Below, piece after piece: positions 52,691 to 64,000 of a stretch of 64,000 nucleotides of DNA (within the stretch, counting starts at the first letter, position 1; each line of letters begins with the position of its first letter). Both the position numbers and the translations under genes were made by a program. The notes under the pieces were generated by a model. It was given only the letters and a program-made list of their open reading frames with translations. It was not told where the DNA came from and did not search any database. Origin of the DNA: Saussurea involucrata. Lineage: Eukaryota > Streptophyta > Magnoliopsida > Asterales > Asteraceae. The DNA is taken from assembly GCA_033807775.1 (NCBI GenBank), contig CM066320.1:184620784-184684783 (forward strand), given 5' to 3'.

Positions 52691-52845
52691 ATTTTATAAT
52701 AAAAATTATTTATATATTTATTATATTTAAATATTTTGTGACGTGGTATTAGTTTTGTACCTTTGTTAGGTGTTTTATTCGTTTTCATCTAAGTGTTTTA
52801 TTTGAGATGTTGACGTAAAGACGTGAATTGTTATGGAAGTCGTTT
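52691..52845. other. AT-rich DNA before the SIRE-like LTR
   Basis: Probably interior of the split MITE. The five bases before the LTR are CGTTT, the expected target duplication. Confidence 0.4.
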
Positions 52846-53798
52846 TGTTGATGTCAAGACTCAATACTCGAGAGTTTATAATTTATTTATGTGTTGATCC
52901 AAACCCTCAATGATTTGATAATGACTCTTTAAGAAACACTTAGTGAAAATTGTAAGTAGACAATATGTATTTGAGTTTCACTATCGCTGATAAGTACTAT
53001 GTCTTTACAGTACCGCTGATAGGAAACTCATGTTCTTTAAATTATACATTCAGCGAAACTGTTCATCAATCAAGCCCTGAGCCTGTTTAGTCTTGTTGAT
53101 GATCGCTGATGATTTTAGTTGTTTACTTATGATCCCTGAAGACAAGTCTACTAATGAACTGATGCGGATATCAGCGAAGCCAAGATTTGTCCACTCAACG
53201 TGAAGTTTCAAGTAGAAGACTTCAGCAATCGCTGAGCTTTGTCACTCGCTGATAAAGTACTGATTCAACGAACGCTGATCATGAAGTCTTCCTCTACAAG
53301 TTACTTTTGTCTTACCTCCTTGCATGTCTCCGTACGAACTATCATAATGGACATCCCTTTTGTCCAGAATCGTACAACCAACTCTGATTCTACACTATAC
53401 ACCATGCGGCTACTAGGTTGTCTACAAAGGTCAAACCATGCAACCAATCAGCTGCTGCCACGTGTAAAGTAATACTGAAATGCATTAAATGCATGCAGTA
53501 TATAAGAAGAACCCTACTTCAGAAATGAAGTGCTTGGCCATCTTCTTCTTTCTATCTCTTAGTGTTAGAATATTATTCTTAATATTCTTATCTCCTTTTC
53601 TGTCTTAATTCTAGTGCAAGAAACTTAGTGTTTCTCATAACTTGTTTAGATTAGGTTAATCCTTAATCGTGTTCCGCAACAAGATGTAAATTGTTTGATA
53701 AATATCAATAAACAATTTAGAAAAGTAAAATATGTGTGTTTGTATTCAACCCCCCCCCCCCCTTTCTACAAACTTGTATAACCCCTCTGGGACCAACA
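52846..53798 (+). repeat. 5' LTR of SIRE-like element (953 bp)
   Basis: It begins TGTTGATGTC and ends GGGACCAACA (TGTTG/CAACA ends), 2 bp before the primer site. It has TATATAAG at 53499-53506 and a 13-bp C run (53750-53762). The start is inferred from the inverted ends because the 3' copy is outside the window. CGCTGA motifs recur through it. Confidence 0.72.
53499..53506 (+). promoter_or_regulatory. TATA box of the SIRE-like LTR
   Basis: TATATAAG in the context GCAGTATATAAGAAGAACC, about 300 bp before the LTR end. Confidence 0.65.
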
Positions 53799-53800
53799 AG

Positions 53801-53814
53801 TGGCATCAGAGCGG
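53801..53814 (+). other. Primer-binding site, SIRE-like element
   Basis: TGGCATCAGAGCGG matches the initiator Met-tRNA complement with C for T at the fourth base. Confidence 0.8.
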
Positions 53815-53880
53815 ATTGTTTAAACTCATAAACAAGATCTTGCTTATACTAATCTTTTCTCTTCCTTGCTATTTCTCATA

Positions 53881-56800
53881 ATGGCTACCAACACAAACAC
53901 AAACTATATTGACAATGGTTATCTTGCAAAACCCCCTAGATTTTCCAGAGATAACTTTAATCTGTGGAAAAATAGGATGCTACTCTTCTTTGAAGGTGTA
54001 GACCCTACTATGCCTTATTACATCGAAAATGGACCATATATCCCTGTTAGGATTGATCCTGAAGTTCCAGGCACTACAACTAGAGCTGCCATTCCTGAAA
54101 GAATCATTCCTAAGGAACCTCATAATTGGTCTGATGAAGATAAGAAGAAAGTGGCTATCGACACAAAAGCCAGGTCCATTCTTTCCATGGCTCTTCTTGA
54201 CGAATTCTACCATTCTGTCCTGAACCTGAAAACCTCCAAAGCCATATGGGACACAGTCTGTGTTCAATATGAAGGTACGTCTGAAGTCCAGGACTCAAGA
54301 AAGATCAACCTGGTAAGACAATACGAAAGCTTCATTTGTGGTAAGAATGAAACTCTCTCTGAAGCACATCAACGGTTTAACTGTTTAATAATAGATCTGA
54401 AAACCGTTGGTAAGGAATATTCTAACTTTTAAATTCTGACAAAGTTCTTTGAATGTTTACCTGAAAGCTGGGACAGTTATTCAATGTGTCTCAAGCTATC
54501 AAAGGATCTAAAATCTATGACTCTGTCTACCTTATATGGCAATATGCTCAATCATGAGCAGTCGTGTCATCTTAAGAATAATCTTGTAAAAGACTCCAAG
54601 AGCACACCTGTTGCTTTACTCTCAGAGTCACCTTCCACTCAGCGATCTACTATCACTGTCACTGAGTTGGAAACAAACTCTGAATGCTCATCAGATACTG
54701 ACTCCTCAGATCTTGATGAATCTCTGGCACTCCTGGCTAATAAGTTCAGGAGATTCGCTAGAAAGAGTAACTTCAGAAGGAATAAACCTCTTACACTCAC
54801 TGACAAGCCAAAAACATCAACCCCTGTTGATAAGACTACTGCTACCTGCTTTAACTGTGAAAAAGTAGGACACTTTGCTAGTGAATGTAGGTCAAAGAAA
54901 GTCTTTAAACCCTCAACTTTCTCCAAGAAATCCTCTAACCCCAGGGCTAGAGACGACAAGTACAAAAAGCTGAAAGAAAAATATTCAAAGCTAAAAAACT
55001 TTAAGAAGAAAGGCAAAGGCTTGGTCGCTGACTTCGACTGGACTGCCTCTGACACTGATGAATCATCTGACTCAGAAGATGACGATGAGGCCAACCTCTG
55101 CCTCATGGCAAAGATAGAAGAAGAGGAAGAACAAACTGAAATTCCCTCTGCTTCATCCTCTACCTCTAAGGTATCTACTTCTTTCTTTACTAATATTTCA
55201 GATATTAATGAAGCTGATAGTCTTCAGAAAATCGATCTCTTGACTATGAACTTATATGATGCCATGAATGGCAAAGCTGTAGCTGAAAATCAAAACCTTG
55301 ATCTCGCTGAACAACTTAAAAACTGTCACCTTCAAAAAGAAAAGCTTTCTAAATTTGAAGAAGATTTAAAAGATCAGGTTCATATAAATCACCTAGTCAA
55401 AATCGAACGCGAAGAAGCTATCGCTGCATTAAAAGCTGAAAAGGCTACTGTTGAAGGATGGTGCAAATCCTCAACAAAGATCACTGAGATAATTGATAGG
55501 CGGGTTTACACCCTCCTTTGATTAACCGCAAGTGTACGGTGTCGTCTCAAGTAATACGTACGGAAGTACGAGTATCGAATCCACAGGAACCAGGTGTTAA
55601 GTACCGCAATGACTATAGTTACTATTAACTGAGCGATTAAAATTGATTTGGTTTGTTTGTTGAAATATCTTGACTAGCCAAACGTATAAAAGTACTAAAC
55701 GTAGTTGAAAGTAGTATTAGGAGGGAAGAAGGAGGGTTGGACTCCGAATGAATTCAATTAGCAAGACTTCAAAGCGAGAAATAAACGATTAAAATGATTA
55801 ATGACTTGTAAAACCTGAACTCGTTACACTTTCCCAAGCTGCATCAAGACTTCACTTAATTGAGATGTTCATCTTTCGATCTTACAGTTGAATTAAGTTG
55901 AAGTGTTTGGTTTAGAACACAACACCGAAGGAAATGGATTATCTCTAACTAATTCCCTTCGGTGGCTGTTGAATTCGAACTAAATCTTGAGATTTCCATC
56001 GAACATTCAAGAGTTAATAAATCATTTAACAAGTGATCAGTTTATTAAAAGCATTAAGCATGAATTCAAAGACGTCATCAATCTATTAAAACCGAAATAA
56101 AAATCGTTTGAAGCATACATCTATGAATCATCCATCGTCCAACCCCCCAACATGAAGTTTAGTTCATGTTGGGGATGTATAAATAAAACTGAAAGATTAC
56201 AAACGACGTAAAGGAAACCATGTTCGAAAAGTTCTGCAGAAAAATATAAGCAACTCCCTGAGAAGAATCCCTTCCACGATCACGTACTCAATCGTTGTTG
56301 TCTTCCAATTGATATCTTGTCACTTCTGTATTCGTGCTCCCAAATTACTCCCAAAAATCGCCTCTGAACTCCAGCCGCTGCCTCGTCTAACTGATAACCC
56401 TAAAATAAGAAAATATGGCTTTTAAATCGTATCTGAGAGTTGGCGCCAGTTACGGCGCTACTTAAGTCGCGCCACAAGGCGCGCCACGCTCTGGAGAGTT
56501 TTGCCTTCAAAAACCCGCGCTCATTTCCGCGCTAGATAAGTAGCGCCAAAAGGCGCGCCACCCTCTGGAAGCTTCATTTTCTTCTTTTTACGGATTTTGA
56601 GCTCTTCTTCGAAAAAATGCACTCGCGATCCTCTTCAATTCCCTTCCAGGCCGACTAACTGTACATCTCATAAAACTCATCAGTAAAATCCACTATTTCA
56701 CCTAAAACACCCAACAACCACTCGATTTAGTAGCCGAAATAATGTCGAAAATCGACATTATCAATAATCAAGTCTCAGATTCCCTTGAGTGACAAACGTG

Positions 56801-57528
56801 GTCTTGGTTACAAAGCTGATACTCTAGAACCAACCATTGATCATTCCATGCTTAAGTTTGGAATGTTTGTGTCCTCAATCCCTGACACTTCCTCATCTCA
56901 GTGTTCCTCTTCAAAAACTTCTACCCCTGAGGAAATATTTACCTTAACTTCTAAAGGTAAAGAGAAAATTGTTTATCCAAAACCTCAGAAGGGTACCTTT
57001 GTACCTAAGCTGAATGTTTCTAAAACATCAGTGATTCATCCCTCTACTTCTAAGAACAAGATCCCTGGATTTATTCAGCGATCTACTCCTAGAATCAGAG
57101 TGGATGTAATTGGTAAGAAATCCGAAGAACTGATTGTTCCTCCCATTTCCAATGCCAAAGGTATAGTTGGTGCTGGCCCTGCTCATTTAAAATTTACGGC
57201 TCAACATGCAAAAGGTCCTAAAGCTACTTTTAGTTATAGGAAGTGTTATCACTGTGGACTTACCAATCATATTGCAAGTAAGTGCCCCACAGCCACCAAA
57301 GCTGAAAAGTTAGCTAAGGTGAAGATCAATGCCCCCAAGGCAAAGAAAACCAATCCTGGTGCAAATGAGGTTAAGGTGAAACCTACCACTGAGGTTAAGA
57401 AATTAACCAAAGTGAAGAATAGTTCAGAAGCTGAATCTTCAGATGCTGCGAAGATTGTTGAACCTTCCACTTCCTCTACCACCACTGACAAGTGTGGGCC
57501 CATAGTAAAATGGGTGTCCAAGTCAAAC
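53881..57528 (+). pseudogene. gag of the SIRE-like element, split by a solo LTR
   Basis: The ATG at 53881 begins a UBN2-type gag (FSRDNFNLWKNRMLLFF, then SKAIWDTVCVQYEGTSEV). A TAA at 54430-54432 interrupts it; the same frame continues (ILTKFFECLPESWDSY). The first CCHC knuckle CFNCEKVGHFASEC is near 54848. Acidic and coiled-coil regions follow to 55493. The solo LTR 55494-56763 is inserted with its 5-bp duplication, and the frame resumes exactly (GLGYKADTLEP). A second knuckle CYHCGLTNHIASKC is at about 57246. The frame ends KWVSKSN-stop at 57528. Two knuckles separated by a coiled coil are typical of SIRE gag. Confidence 0.88.
55489..56768 (-). mobile_element. Solo LTR in gag (1270 bp), TSD ATAAT
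   Basis: The body is 55494-56763, TGATAGGC to ATTATCA, with a perfect ATAAT duplication. Removing it and one duplication restores the gag frame. On the minus strand it ends with GTGGATTCGATACTCG-type sequence, a signature shared with the solo LTR at 57657-58284 and common in plant Athila/Tat-type gypsy LTRs. It contains two similar ~68-bp units with AAGGCGCGCCAC palindromes (56455-56570). Confidence 0.9.
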
Positions 57529-57540
57529 TAATCTTCCTTT

Positions 57541-59465
57541 GTTTGCCAGTTAAGATGGGTATCTGATATCTCGATAGCGGATGCTCTAGACACATGACTG
57601 GAAAGAAAAACTTGCTCACTGAATACAGGGAAGAGAAGGGTCCCTCTGTGACCTTCTGATGAGTGCGATTTATATATACTTTTACGTCAAAATTCTCTAA
57701 ATTAGATGTTTAAAGTACCCTTATTAAACTGAAAATAAAAATATTCTCTAAATTCTCTAAGTTTTAGTTTTTATTATTTATAAATATATTTAAGTCAAAA
57801 ATGAAAATAAAAATAAATAAAATCATAAAAAACAAAAAAGAAATAAACTCTTAATTTCTATTTGTAGGTTTATAAAGAAAAAGAAAAAAAAAGACATATA
57901 TGTATCTTATTTTGTTGTCGCTTCACGTGACACAAGTATGGGGTATTGACTTGCTAGATATCGGATAACGTGGGAAGCGTCTAGCCAAAGACGTTAAAGA
58001 AAGGCGCTGATTGGGAGACAACCCAATTTTATTGCTTTATTTTCGTTCTATTTTAGTTTCATTTCGTTTTAGTTTTCTTTGGAATTGATAAGTTTTGTTT
58101 CCAGGTTTGGTGCTCTTTGAAGTCGGATTCCAACCCCCCCTTTTTACGTAACGTGTAGAAGTAAAATAATTGTCACGACCAATCCCTGTGGATTCGACCT
58201 GACTTACCACTATTACAATTTATATTGTAATTTGGGACGGTTAGAAAATAACTACTTATTATTTGACGGTCTCGACACCCGTCACCTTCGGGGGAAACGG
58301 AAAAGGCTATACCCGAGGGTTTGGTGTACTCCCTAATGGTACAACAACCTTCAGAAGAGTCGCATATGTTGAAGGACTGAAGCACAATCTTCTTAGCATC
58401 AGTCAGCTGTGTGACAAGGATAACAAAGTGATTTTCACTAAGGAATCCTGCTTTGTCACTGACAAAAAGGAGAAGATCGCTCTCAGCGGATACCGTATGG
58501 AAAATGTTTATGTTATAGACATGGACTCTACAACCACTGAGAACTCTTGTTTCTTCTCAAAATCCTCATCTGATGTCAATTGGCTATGGCATAAGAGGCT
58601 CTCTCATCTTAACTTCAAGACACTGAATACTCTTTCTTCTAAAGAGTTAGTTACTGGTCTAGCTCATCAATCATACGCTAAGGAATCTCTATGTTCAGCA
58701 TGTGAGAAAGGGAAACAAACAAAAGCTAGTTTCAAATCTAAGCAAGTTTCCTCAGTGTCATCTCCTCTACAACTTCTCCATATGGATTTGTTTGGCTCTG
58801 TTAATAAACAATCCATCGCTGGAAAGAAATATACACTGGTCATAGTTGATGAATTCTCTCGATATACCTGGGTAATGTTTCTCCGTTCTAAGAGTGATAC
58901 CCCTGAAGAACTCATCACTTTTGTCAGGAAAATGGAAGTCCTGAACAACCTGACCGTTCGCTCAATAAGGAGTGATCATGGGACTGGATTCAAAAACAGT
59001 TCTCTTGATTCCTTCTTTGAAAGCAAGGGTATTTCTCACAACTTTTCCTCAGTGAGAACACCGCAACAAAATGGAGTCGCTGAAAGAAGAAATCGAACTA
59101 TCATCGAAGCTGCACGTTCAATGATCAGCGATTCTCATCTACCTACTCAGTTTTGGGCAGAAGCTGTCAACACTGCTTGTTTTACTCAAAACAGGTCGCT
59201 GATAGTCAAGAGATTCAAGAAAACAACCTATGAACTCTTCCATGGGAGAAAGCCTTCAATTAGTTTTCTTCACATCTTTGGATGTCAGTGTTTCATACTG
59301 AACAACAGAGATGCCCTTGGAAAGTTTGATCCTAAGGCTGATGATGGAATTTTTCTTGGATACTCTTCAGTTTCTAAAGCCTTCAGAGTCTTCAACCGTA
59401 GAAGACAAACTGTAGAAGAAACAATCCACGTCACTTTTGACCTTCTGTTGATACTAAAGAACTGA
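57541..59465 (+). pseudogene. Protease-integrase of the SIRE-like element, split by a solo LTR
   Basis: YLDSGCSRHMTGKKN at 57567 is the protease site, just after a TGA (57564-57566) where the usual Trp is expected. The solo LTR (57657-58284) interrupts it and the frame resumes at VTFGGNGKGYTRG. Integrase follows: zinc part LWHKRLSHLNF...CSACEKGKQ, core LHMDLFGSV, RSDHGTGFKN and PQQNGVAERRN (D, D, E), then FGCQCFILNN. A frameshift near 59440 ends the frame at 59465 in this phase while homology continues at 59444 in another. Confidence 0.9.
57652..58289 (+). mobile_element. Solo LTR in protease region (628 bp), TSD CCTTC
   Basis: The body is 57657-58284, TGATGAGTGCG to CACCCGTCA, with a perfect CCTTC duplication. 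Removing it restores the protease frame. It ends with TCCCTGTGGATTCGACC-type sequence and is probably an Athila/Tat-type LTR. Orientation is opposite to the solo LTR at 55494. Confidence 0.9.
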
Positions 59466-61439
59466 ATCAATTGATGTTTTCTCATCTAGGTGATACAGAA
59501 GACGCTCCTACTCCTCCATCTCATACTCATCCCGCTGAAGATGATGATCCTACCATCATCCCAAGCATGCAGACTATTGAAGCTGAAACATCATGGGTCT
59601 CAGCTATTCCTATTAACACTATGCCTGCCTGTGAACCTTCTATCTTAGACATACCATCTACTTCTCAGCAACCAGTGAATGAAATGACATCTAAACCTCT
59701 TCCTCTCTTGGCTGAAATACCAGAAGTTGCTGAAGCCTCATCTTCAGCTCCTCCAGAAGTTCAGGTTGAGTCAGCGACTTATGCTCCGGTTCAGCGATGG
59801 ACTATTAATCACCCTATTGATCAGATTCTTGGTAATCCAAACGCTGGTATTCAGACTCGATGAAGTGCAGGTAATATTTGCTTATTTGTTAACTTTATTT
59901 CTCTGATTGAACCAAAGAAAACAGATGATGCCCTCAGAGATCCAAACTGGGTCAGCGCTATGCAAGAAGAGCTGACAGAATTTGAAAGAAACAAAGTTTG
60001 GAATCTCGTTCCAAGGCCATCTGACAAGTCAGTGATAAGCACTAAATGGGTCTATCGAAACAAGTTGGATGAACATGGAACTATAACCCGCAACAAGGCT
60101 CGTCTTGTTGCTCAGGGATACAGAGAAGAGGAAGGTATAGATTACGACGAAACATTCGCCCCAGTGGCAAGACTCGAAGCTATTCGTCTATTCTTAGCTT
60201 ACGCTGTACACAAAGACTTCAAAGTTTATCAAATGGATGTTAAATCAGCGTTCCTCAATGGAAAGCTGAATGAAGAAGTCTACGTGGAACAACCTCCAGG
60301 ATTCACTGATCCTAAGCATCCAGGTTATGTTTATAAACTGGATAAGGCACTTTATGGCTTAAAGCAAGCTCCTCGTGCATGGTATGACACTCTCTCTACT
60401 TATCTCCATATTGAAAAATTTGAGCGTGGTCAAATCGATAAAACTCTATTTTTCAGGAAAGTAAAAGGTCATATTATTCTTGTTCAAATATATGTCGATG
60501 ATATTATATTTGGTTCCACTAACCCTGACTTGTGTACTCGTTTCGCTGATAGAATGAATGCTGAATATTAAAATGAGTATGATGGGTGAGCTAACATATT
60601 TCCTAGGTCTTCAAATCAAACGGAGTGAAAAAGGAACTTTCATTCACCAAGGAAAATATGTTAAAGATATGCTGAAGAAATTTGATTTAACTCAGAGTTC
60701 AGCTATGAAAACCCCTATGGCACCGCCGCTGACACTAAACAAGGATCCTTTTAGAAAACCTGTTAATGTCACAGCATACCGTGGGATGATCGGCTCTCTT
60801 CTGTATTTAACAGCTTGCCGACCTGATATTATGTACGCAACCTGTTTGTGTGCACGATATCAAGCTGAACCTAAGGAATCTCATTTGATCGTTGTAAAGC
60901 GAATCTTTCATTACCTTAAGGGTACTCCTAACCTAGGTCTTTGGTATCCCAAAGACTCAGGATTTGATCTAATCTCCTATTCAGATAGTGATTTTGCAGG
61001 TTGCAAATTGGATAGGAAAAGCACCACAGGAGGCTGTCAGCTCCTGGGTGGAAAGCTGGTGAGTTGGACAAGTAAAAAGCAAAACTCAGTGTCCACCTCA
61101 ACCGCTGAAGCTGAATACGTAGCTGCTGGAAGCTGTTGTTCTCAGGTCTTGTGGATGAGAAATGAACTACTAGACTATGACCTTCAGCTCTCGAAAATTC
61201 CAATCTATTGTGACAGCACCAGTGCCATCGCTATAGCAAACAATCCAGTACTACATTCAAAGACCAAACACATCGAAATCAGGTATCATTTTATCAGAGA
61301 TCATGTGAAGAATGGTGATATAGACCTTCATTTTATCCCAACTGACTTTCAGTTAGCTGATCTTTTCACCAAACCTCTTGATGAGACAAAATTCAACTTT
61401 CTCATCAGCGAGCTTGGAATGCTGAACTTAGAAGAATAA
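59444..61439 (+). pseudogene. RT-RNase H of the SIRE-like element
   Basis: The frame from 59444 holds a Pro/Ser/Thr-rich linker, a TGA near 59861-59863 (after IQTR), then the [52 protein letters not shown] and [12 protein letters not shown]. An extra T near 60552 shifts the frame at NAEY. It continues MSMMGELTYFLGLQIKR and RNase H with YSDSDFAGC, STAEAEYVA and KHIEIRYHFIRDH to TAA at 61439. The enzyme motifs are intact but in two frames. Confidence 0.9.
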
Positions 61440-62404
61440 AATATTCAGCGGTTCACATTTGATCAGTGATAAAAATGAACCTGTATATCCCCTTTAATCA
61501 CCTTCTCTCTGAACAAAATTGATTCGCTGATATCAAGGTATGTTCTTTCTTACTCACTGACGTTCGCATAAAGGCAAGATTTCAAAACAAATTGCATCGC
61601 TGAATATCTCTTCCTTTCAGTGATACTTTGAAATTTCTAAACTTAACACTGATATTTCTAGTCAGTGCTTCATGTTTTCAAAAGGTCCCTGAGTTTTTCA
61701 AATCCTTAGAGACATTCTAAAATATGAAAGGACGTTTGTGACGTCATCACAACGGATAGACCATGGCACGTTTTCTCTGACACGTTCACCCGTTTCGACT
61801 TCCTTATCCAATCAAATTTAAGGGACGTGTCCGTGTCATCATGAAAAACTTTCCCGCTCACAGTTTTTCTCTCTCTACTCTCACTATATAAACACTTTGC
61901 GTTTATATTTTTACCTTTTACGCGAACATCTTCTCTTACAAGAAAGAACACTGTTGCATTTTGAACTCTTCATTTCCAGAAATTGTTCATCTTTGTTTTC
62001 AATAATCAAGGTTAATATTCTTATTATTTACCTTTTATCAACTTGTTTTTGATCTTATTCTTGTTTTTAACAGATCAAACAAAAGAACTTCTTAAAATGA
62101 AATCATTTCTCTTCATGATTTTATGAACACAATCTTCATGATTGTTCTTCAAGTTTGAAACTAAAATCTTAAACTTGCATCTTCATATGTTTTTCCAGAA
62201 TCTCTTCTTCAAATAGAAACTGGAAAACAAATGTTCACTATGTTTTGTACTCTTTTTCAAAACAAAATAAACCCTAATCTCCACTAAGATATATTTTGTC
62301 TGAATGGAATGTGCAAAATCCAAAACCATCTTATTTTGGAAAATCTTTCCACATTAAGAGATTTGTGATCATCTTCTTCATGTTTATGTGTTATATAAAC
62401 ATAA
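61440..62404 (+). promoter_or_regulatory. Promoter-like spacer between pol and the extra ORF
   Basis: It contains the palindromic bZIP site TGACGTCA (61739-61746), CCAATCA (about 61808), ACGTGTCC (about 61825) and a good TATA box TATATAAAC (61885-61893), then a CT-rich leader. AAG/GTTAAT (62010/62011) and TTAACAG/A (62073/62074) could bound a 63-nt 5' UTR intron, shorter than most plant introns. A nine-codon upstream ORF lies at 62097-62126. It does not resemble the element's own LTR promoter, so it is not a misplaced LTR. Confidence 0.5.
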
Positions 62405-64000
62405 ATGGCATCTACTACTGAAGCTCCTACTGCTAAGTCTCCCACTGCTACTGAAAGTGTCGTACTCACAAAAGCTCCTCAGGTTAACTTCAAACTCGAG
62501 CAAGTTACCTTTCAAAACAACAACCCTCATGCTCTCTTCGACTTCCCTCAAAACAAGAAGGTCACACACCTGGATGACGTTGTAAACTTTCTAAAAACCT
62601 GTCCCCTATCGACAGCCCTGACCATTGCACCCCCGGCTCATCGATATCTTCTAGCTCAGTTCTGGTATACTGCCAGAAGAGCTCAGGTACCCTCACCCAA
62701 AGACCCAAAGAAAATGCTCGATGTCATTCTCTGTGACACCAAACATGGCACTTCCAAGATCACCCCTGGCACTATCAGGCGAACCCTGAACCTTCCTGGT
62801 AGTTCCAAAGAAAAATGCTTTGTCCCTCTGCCAAACCCCAAAAACCTAGCTGATAGGGAAGCACTGATTGCATTCTTTCATGCAATGAAATATGTATGGG
62901 AAACTGGGAGAGATAAACTCCCTGAGAAGAAGCTGACCGCCATCAAGAAATCAAAGATGCCCAGTGAGATGAACTTCATCTTTGCTCATTTGATCAGTTG
63001 CCTGACAGCGAAAAAAGGGTCAACTGACCAAGCATCCCAACCTCAACAGGCCATGGGATATGCACTGCTGAAAGGCCTTCACATTGATTGGGCAACAATC
63101 ATCTACAATGATATGGTGCTCAGGGTGGACGTGGCTGACAGACCAACATGTGTTCCTTACCCCTGGTTTGTCAGTGCTCTCTTTTTAAACGGACTTGGGG
63201 ACAAATACCCAAAAGTAGGTGACCTGAAACTCTCTCAGGTTGGCGTTAAAGTTCTTGACTTCAAGCCCCTGCCAAACGAGGTACGTCTTTCTACTCTCTT
63301 ATCTCTTCTCAACCCCACTTCTTCTACTTCTGCAGCTACCTCCACGGTAATCCCAACCGCTGGTACCCAGGCTGCAAAAAACCACTCCTTCTAAGAAAAG
63401 GAAACACTCTTCTACCTCTCTTGATGCTCAAAGGATCAAGAAAACCACGGAGCAACCCCCAAAGCCTTTCCAGACTGAAGACTCCGTGGCTCACTCTTCT
63501 CACGAGTCGTTGGATAGTTCCGTGGTACGCTCTGCCACATCTGATGAAGCCACCCCTTCCATACCAACTTCAAACGCTGAGGTTATTAACTTGGAACAGA
63601 ACCTCCCTCCCTTAGTACCTCTAAGTACTGAGGAAGTACTTCTCAGTGGATCCAACACTGAACCTCTTACCCAATCCCTCTTCTCAACCATCACTCCTCC
63701 CACTCTCTCTTTGGACACTCCACCTATTTTCCCCACATTCTCTTCAACAAACATCATCCTGAAGGATACATCTTCTGAAACTTTAAAGAGGATGATGGAT
63801 ACAAACATAGGACCTGCAAGCACTTCTCAGCGCAAAGGCTCTCTGGAAGATGACATGGAAACATACTCAGGTCATCGTGACTTCGAGGACTTCATCAACC
63901 ATCCCGCAGGTATACACAAAAACATACACACCCCTCTCTCAAAATCCCCAACTTATGAGCTTTCCTTTGTTCATAAGTTATTAACTGTTGCAGGTCCTAA
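62405..64000 (+). pseudogene. Extra ORF downstream of pol (SIRE-type ORF3), frameshifted, runs off the window
   Basis: The ATG at 62405 opens 329 codons. A T/A/P-rich start is followed by a folded-looking domain (about residues 25-290: HLDDVVNFLKTCPLSTAL, YLLAQFWYTARR, GTIRRTLNLP, EMNFIFAHLISCL, YPWFVSALFLNGLG). An A run at 63376-63381 appears one base too long and truncates the frame at 63394. The next frame stays open to the window end with a Ser/Thr/Pro-rich, KKRKH-containing region. CCGCAG/GTATAC (63909/63910) and TGTTGCAG/G (63993/63994) could bound an 84-nt intron whose length keeps the frame. No signal peptide or clear membrane helix is seen, so the usual 'env-like' label is not supported here. 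The function is unknown. Confidence 0.6.

Larger units (their letters stand above)
52846..64000 (+). mobile_element. SIRE/Maximus-like Ty1/copia element (3' end outside window)
   Basis: The 5' LTR, primer site, long gag with two separated zinc knuckles, protease, integrase, RT and RNase H are in order, followed by a 1-kb spacer and an extra ORF. This is the layout of SIRE/Maximus copia elements. Two solo LTRs (55494-56763 and 57657-58284) were inserted into its coding region. Several stops and frameshifts affect gag-pol. The 3' LTR is not reached. Confidence 0.88.

Noticed and set aside
62405..63394. Calling the extra ORF an envelope protein
   Set aside because: No signal peptide, cleavage motif or clear membrane helix is visible; only its position matches the 'env-like' ORF of SIRE elements.

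Overview
The window is nuclear DNA of a flowering plant. The evidence is LTR retrotransposons primed by initiator-Met tRNA, an intron-containing Mutator-like (MULE) transposase, hAT MITEs, a plant-type Helitron 3' end (hairpin then CTAG) and GT-AG introns. A eudicot is likely and Asteraceae is a guess from repeat style only. Almost everything is transposable element; one small membrane-protein gene (16459-16779, minus) is the only host-gene candidate.

Layout. 1-1359: AT-rich intergenic DNA. 1365-15576: a Ty3/gypsy element with a degenerate interior, carrying a second Ty3/gypsy chromovirus (7415-14665) inserted inside its polypurine tract. 15582-21634: host-like DNA with the small gene, three hAT MITEs, a microsatellite-flanked foldback element, a 149-bp TRIM-type solo LTR and a SINE-like fragment. 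21635-26907: a complete-ended MULE with 9-bp target duplication, a broken transposase gene, and a second, intact two-exon gene for a GRF zinc-finger/transmembrane protein on the opposite strand. 27107-29076: solo LTR (minus). 29998-30658: hAT MITE. 31067-44094: a 13-kb non-autonomous Helitron containing 549-bp and ~121-bp tandem repeats, and later insertions: a solo LTR (33577-35199), a GAG-only copia element with 1211-bp LTRs (36595-41076) and a LINE 3' fragment. 44403-45629: foldback elements sitting in (TA)n tracts. 45650-46908: LTR remnant. 47356-52009: short-LTR Ty1/copia on the minus strand, recently inserted but with several stops. 52846-end: a SIRE/Maximus-like copia with two solo LTRs inside its coding region and, downstream of pol, an extra ORF preceded by its own promoter-like region; its 3' LTR lies beyond the window.

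Most insertions are bounded by target-site duplications read directly from the sequence, so the nesting order is well supported. The most interesting pattern is in the gypsy-type LTRs. Three different families share a layout of two predicted introns separated by a 53-62 nt exon: the first intron holds an array of short CpG-containing palindromes, and the second ends with a conserved hairpin (TAGACC-N4-GGTCTA) that abuts a branch-point-like CTAAC, 31-33 nt before a 3' splice site. A fourth LTR remnant keeps the hairpin, with a shortened but still paired stem, at the same distance. Divergence figures were counted by eye; no database search was run.
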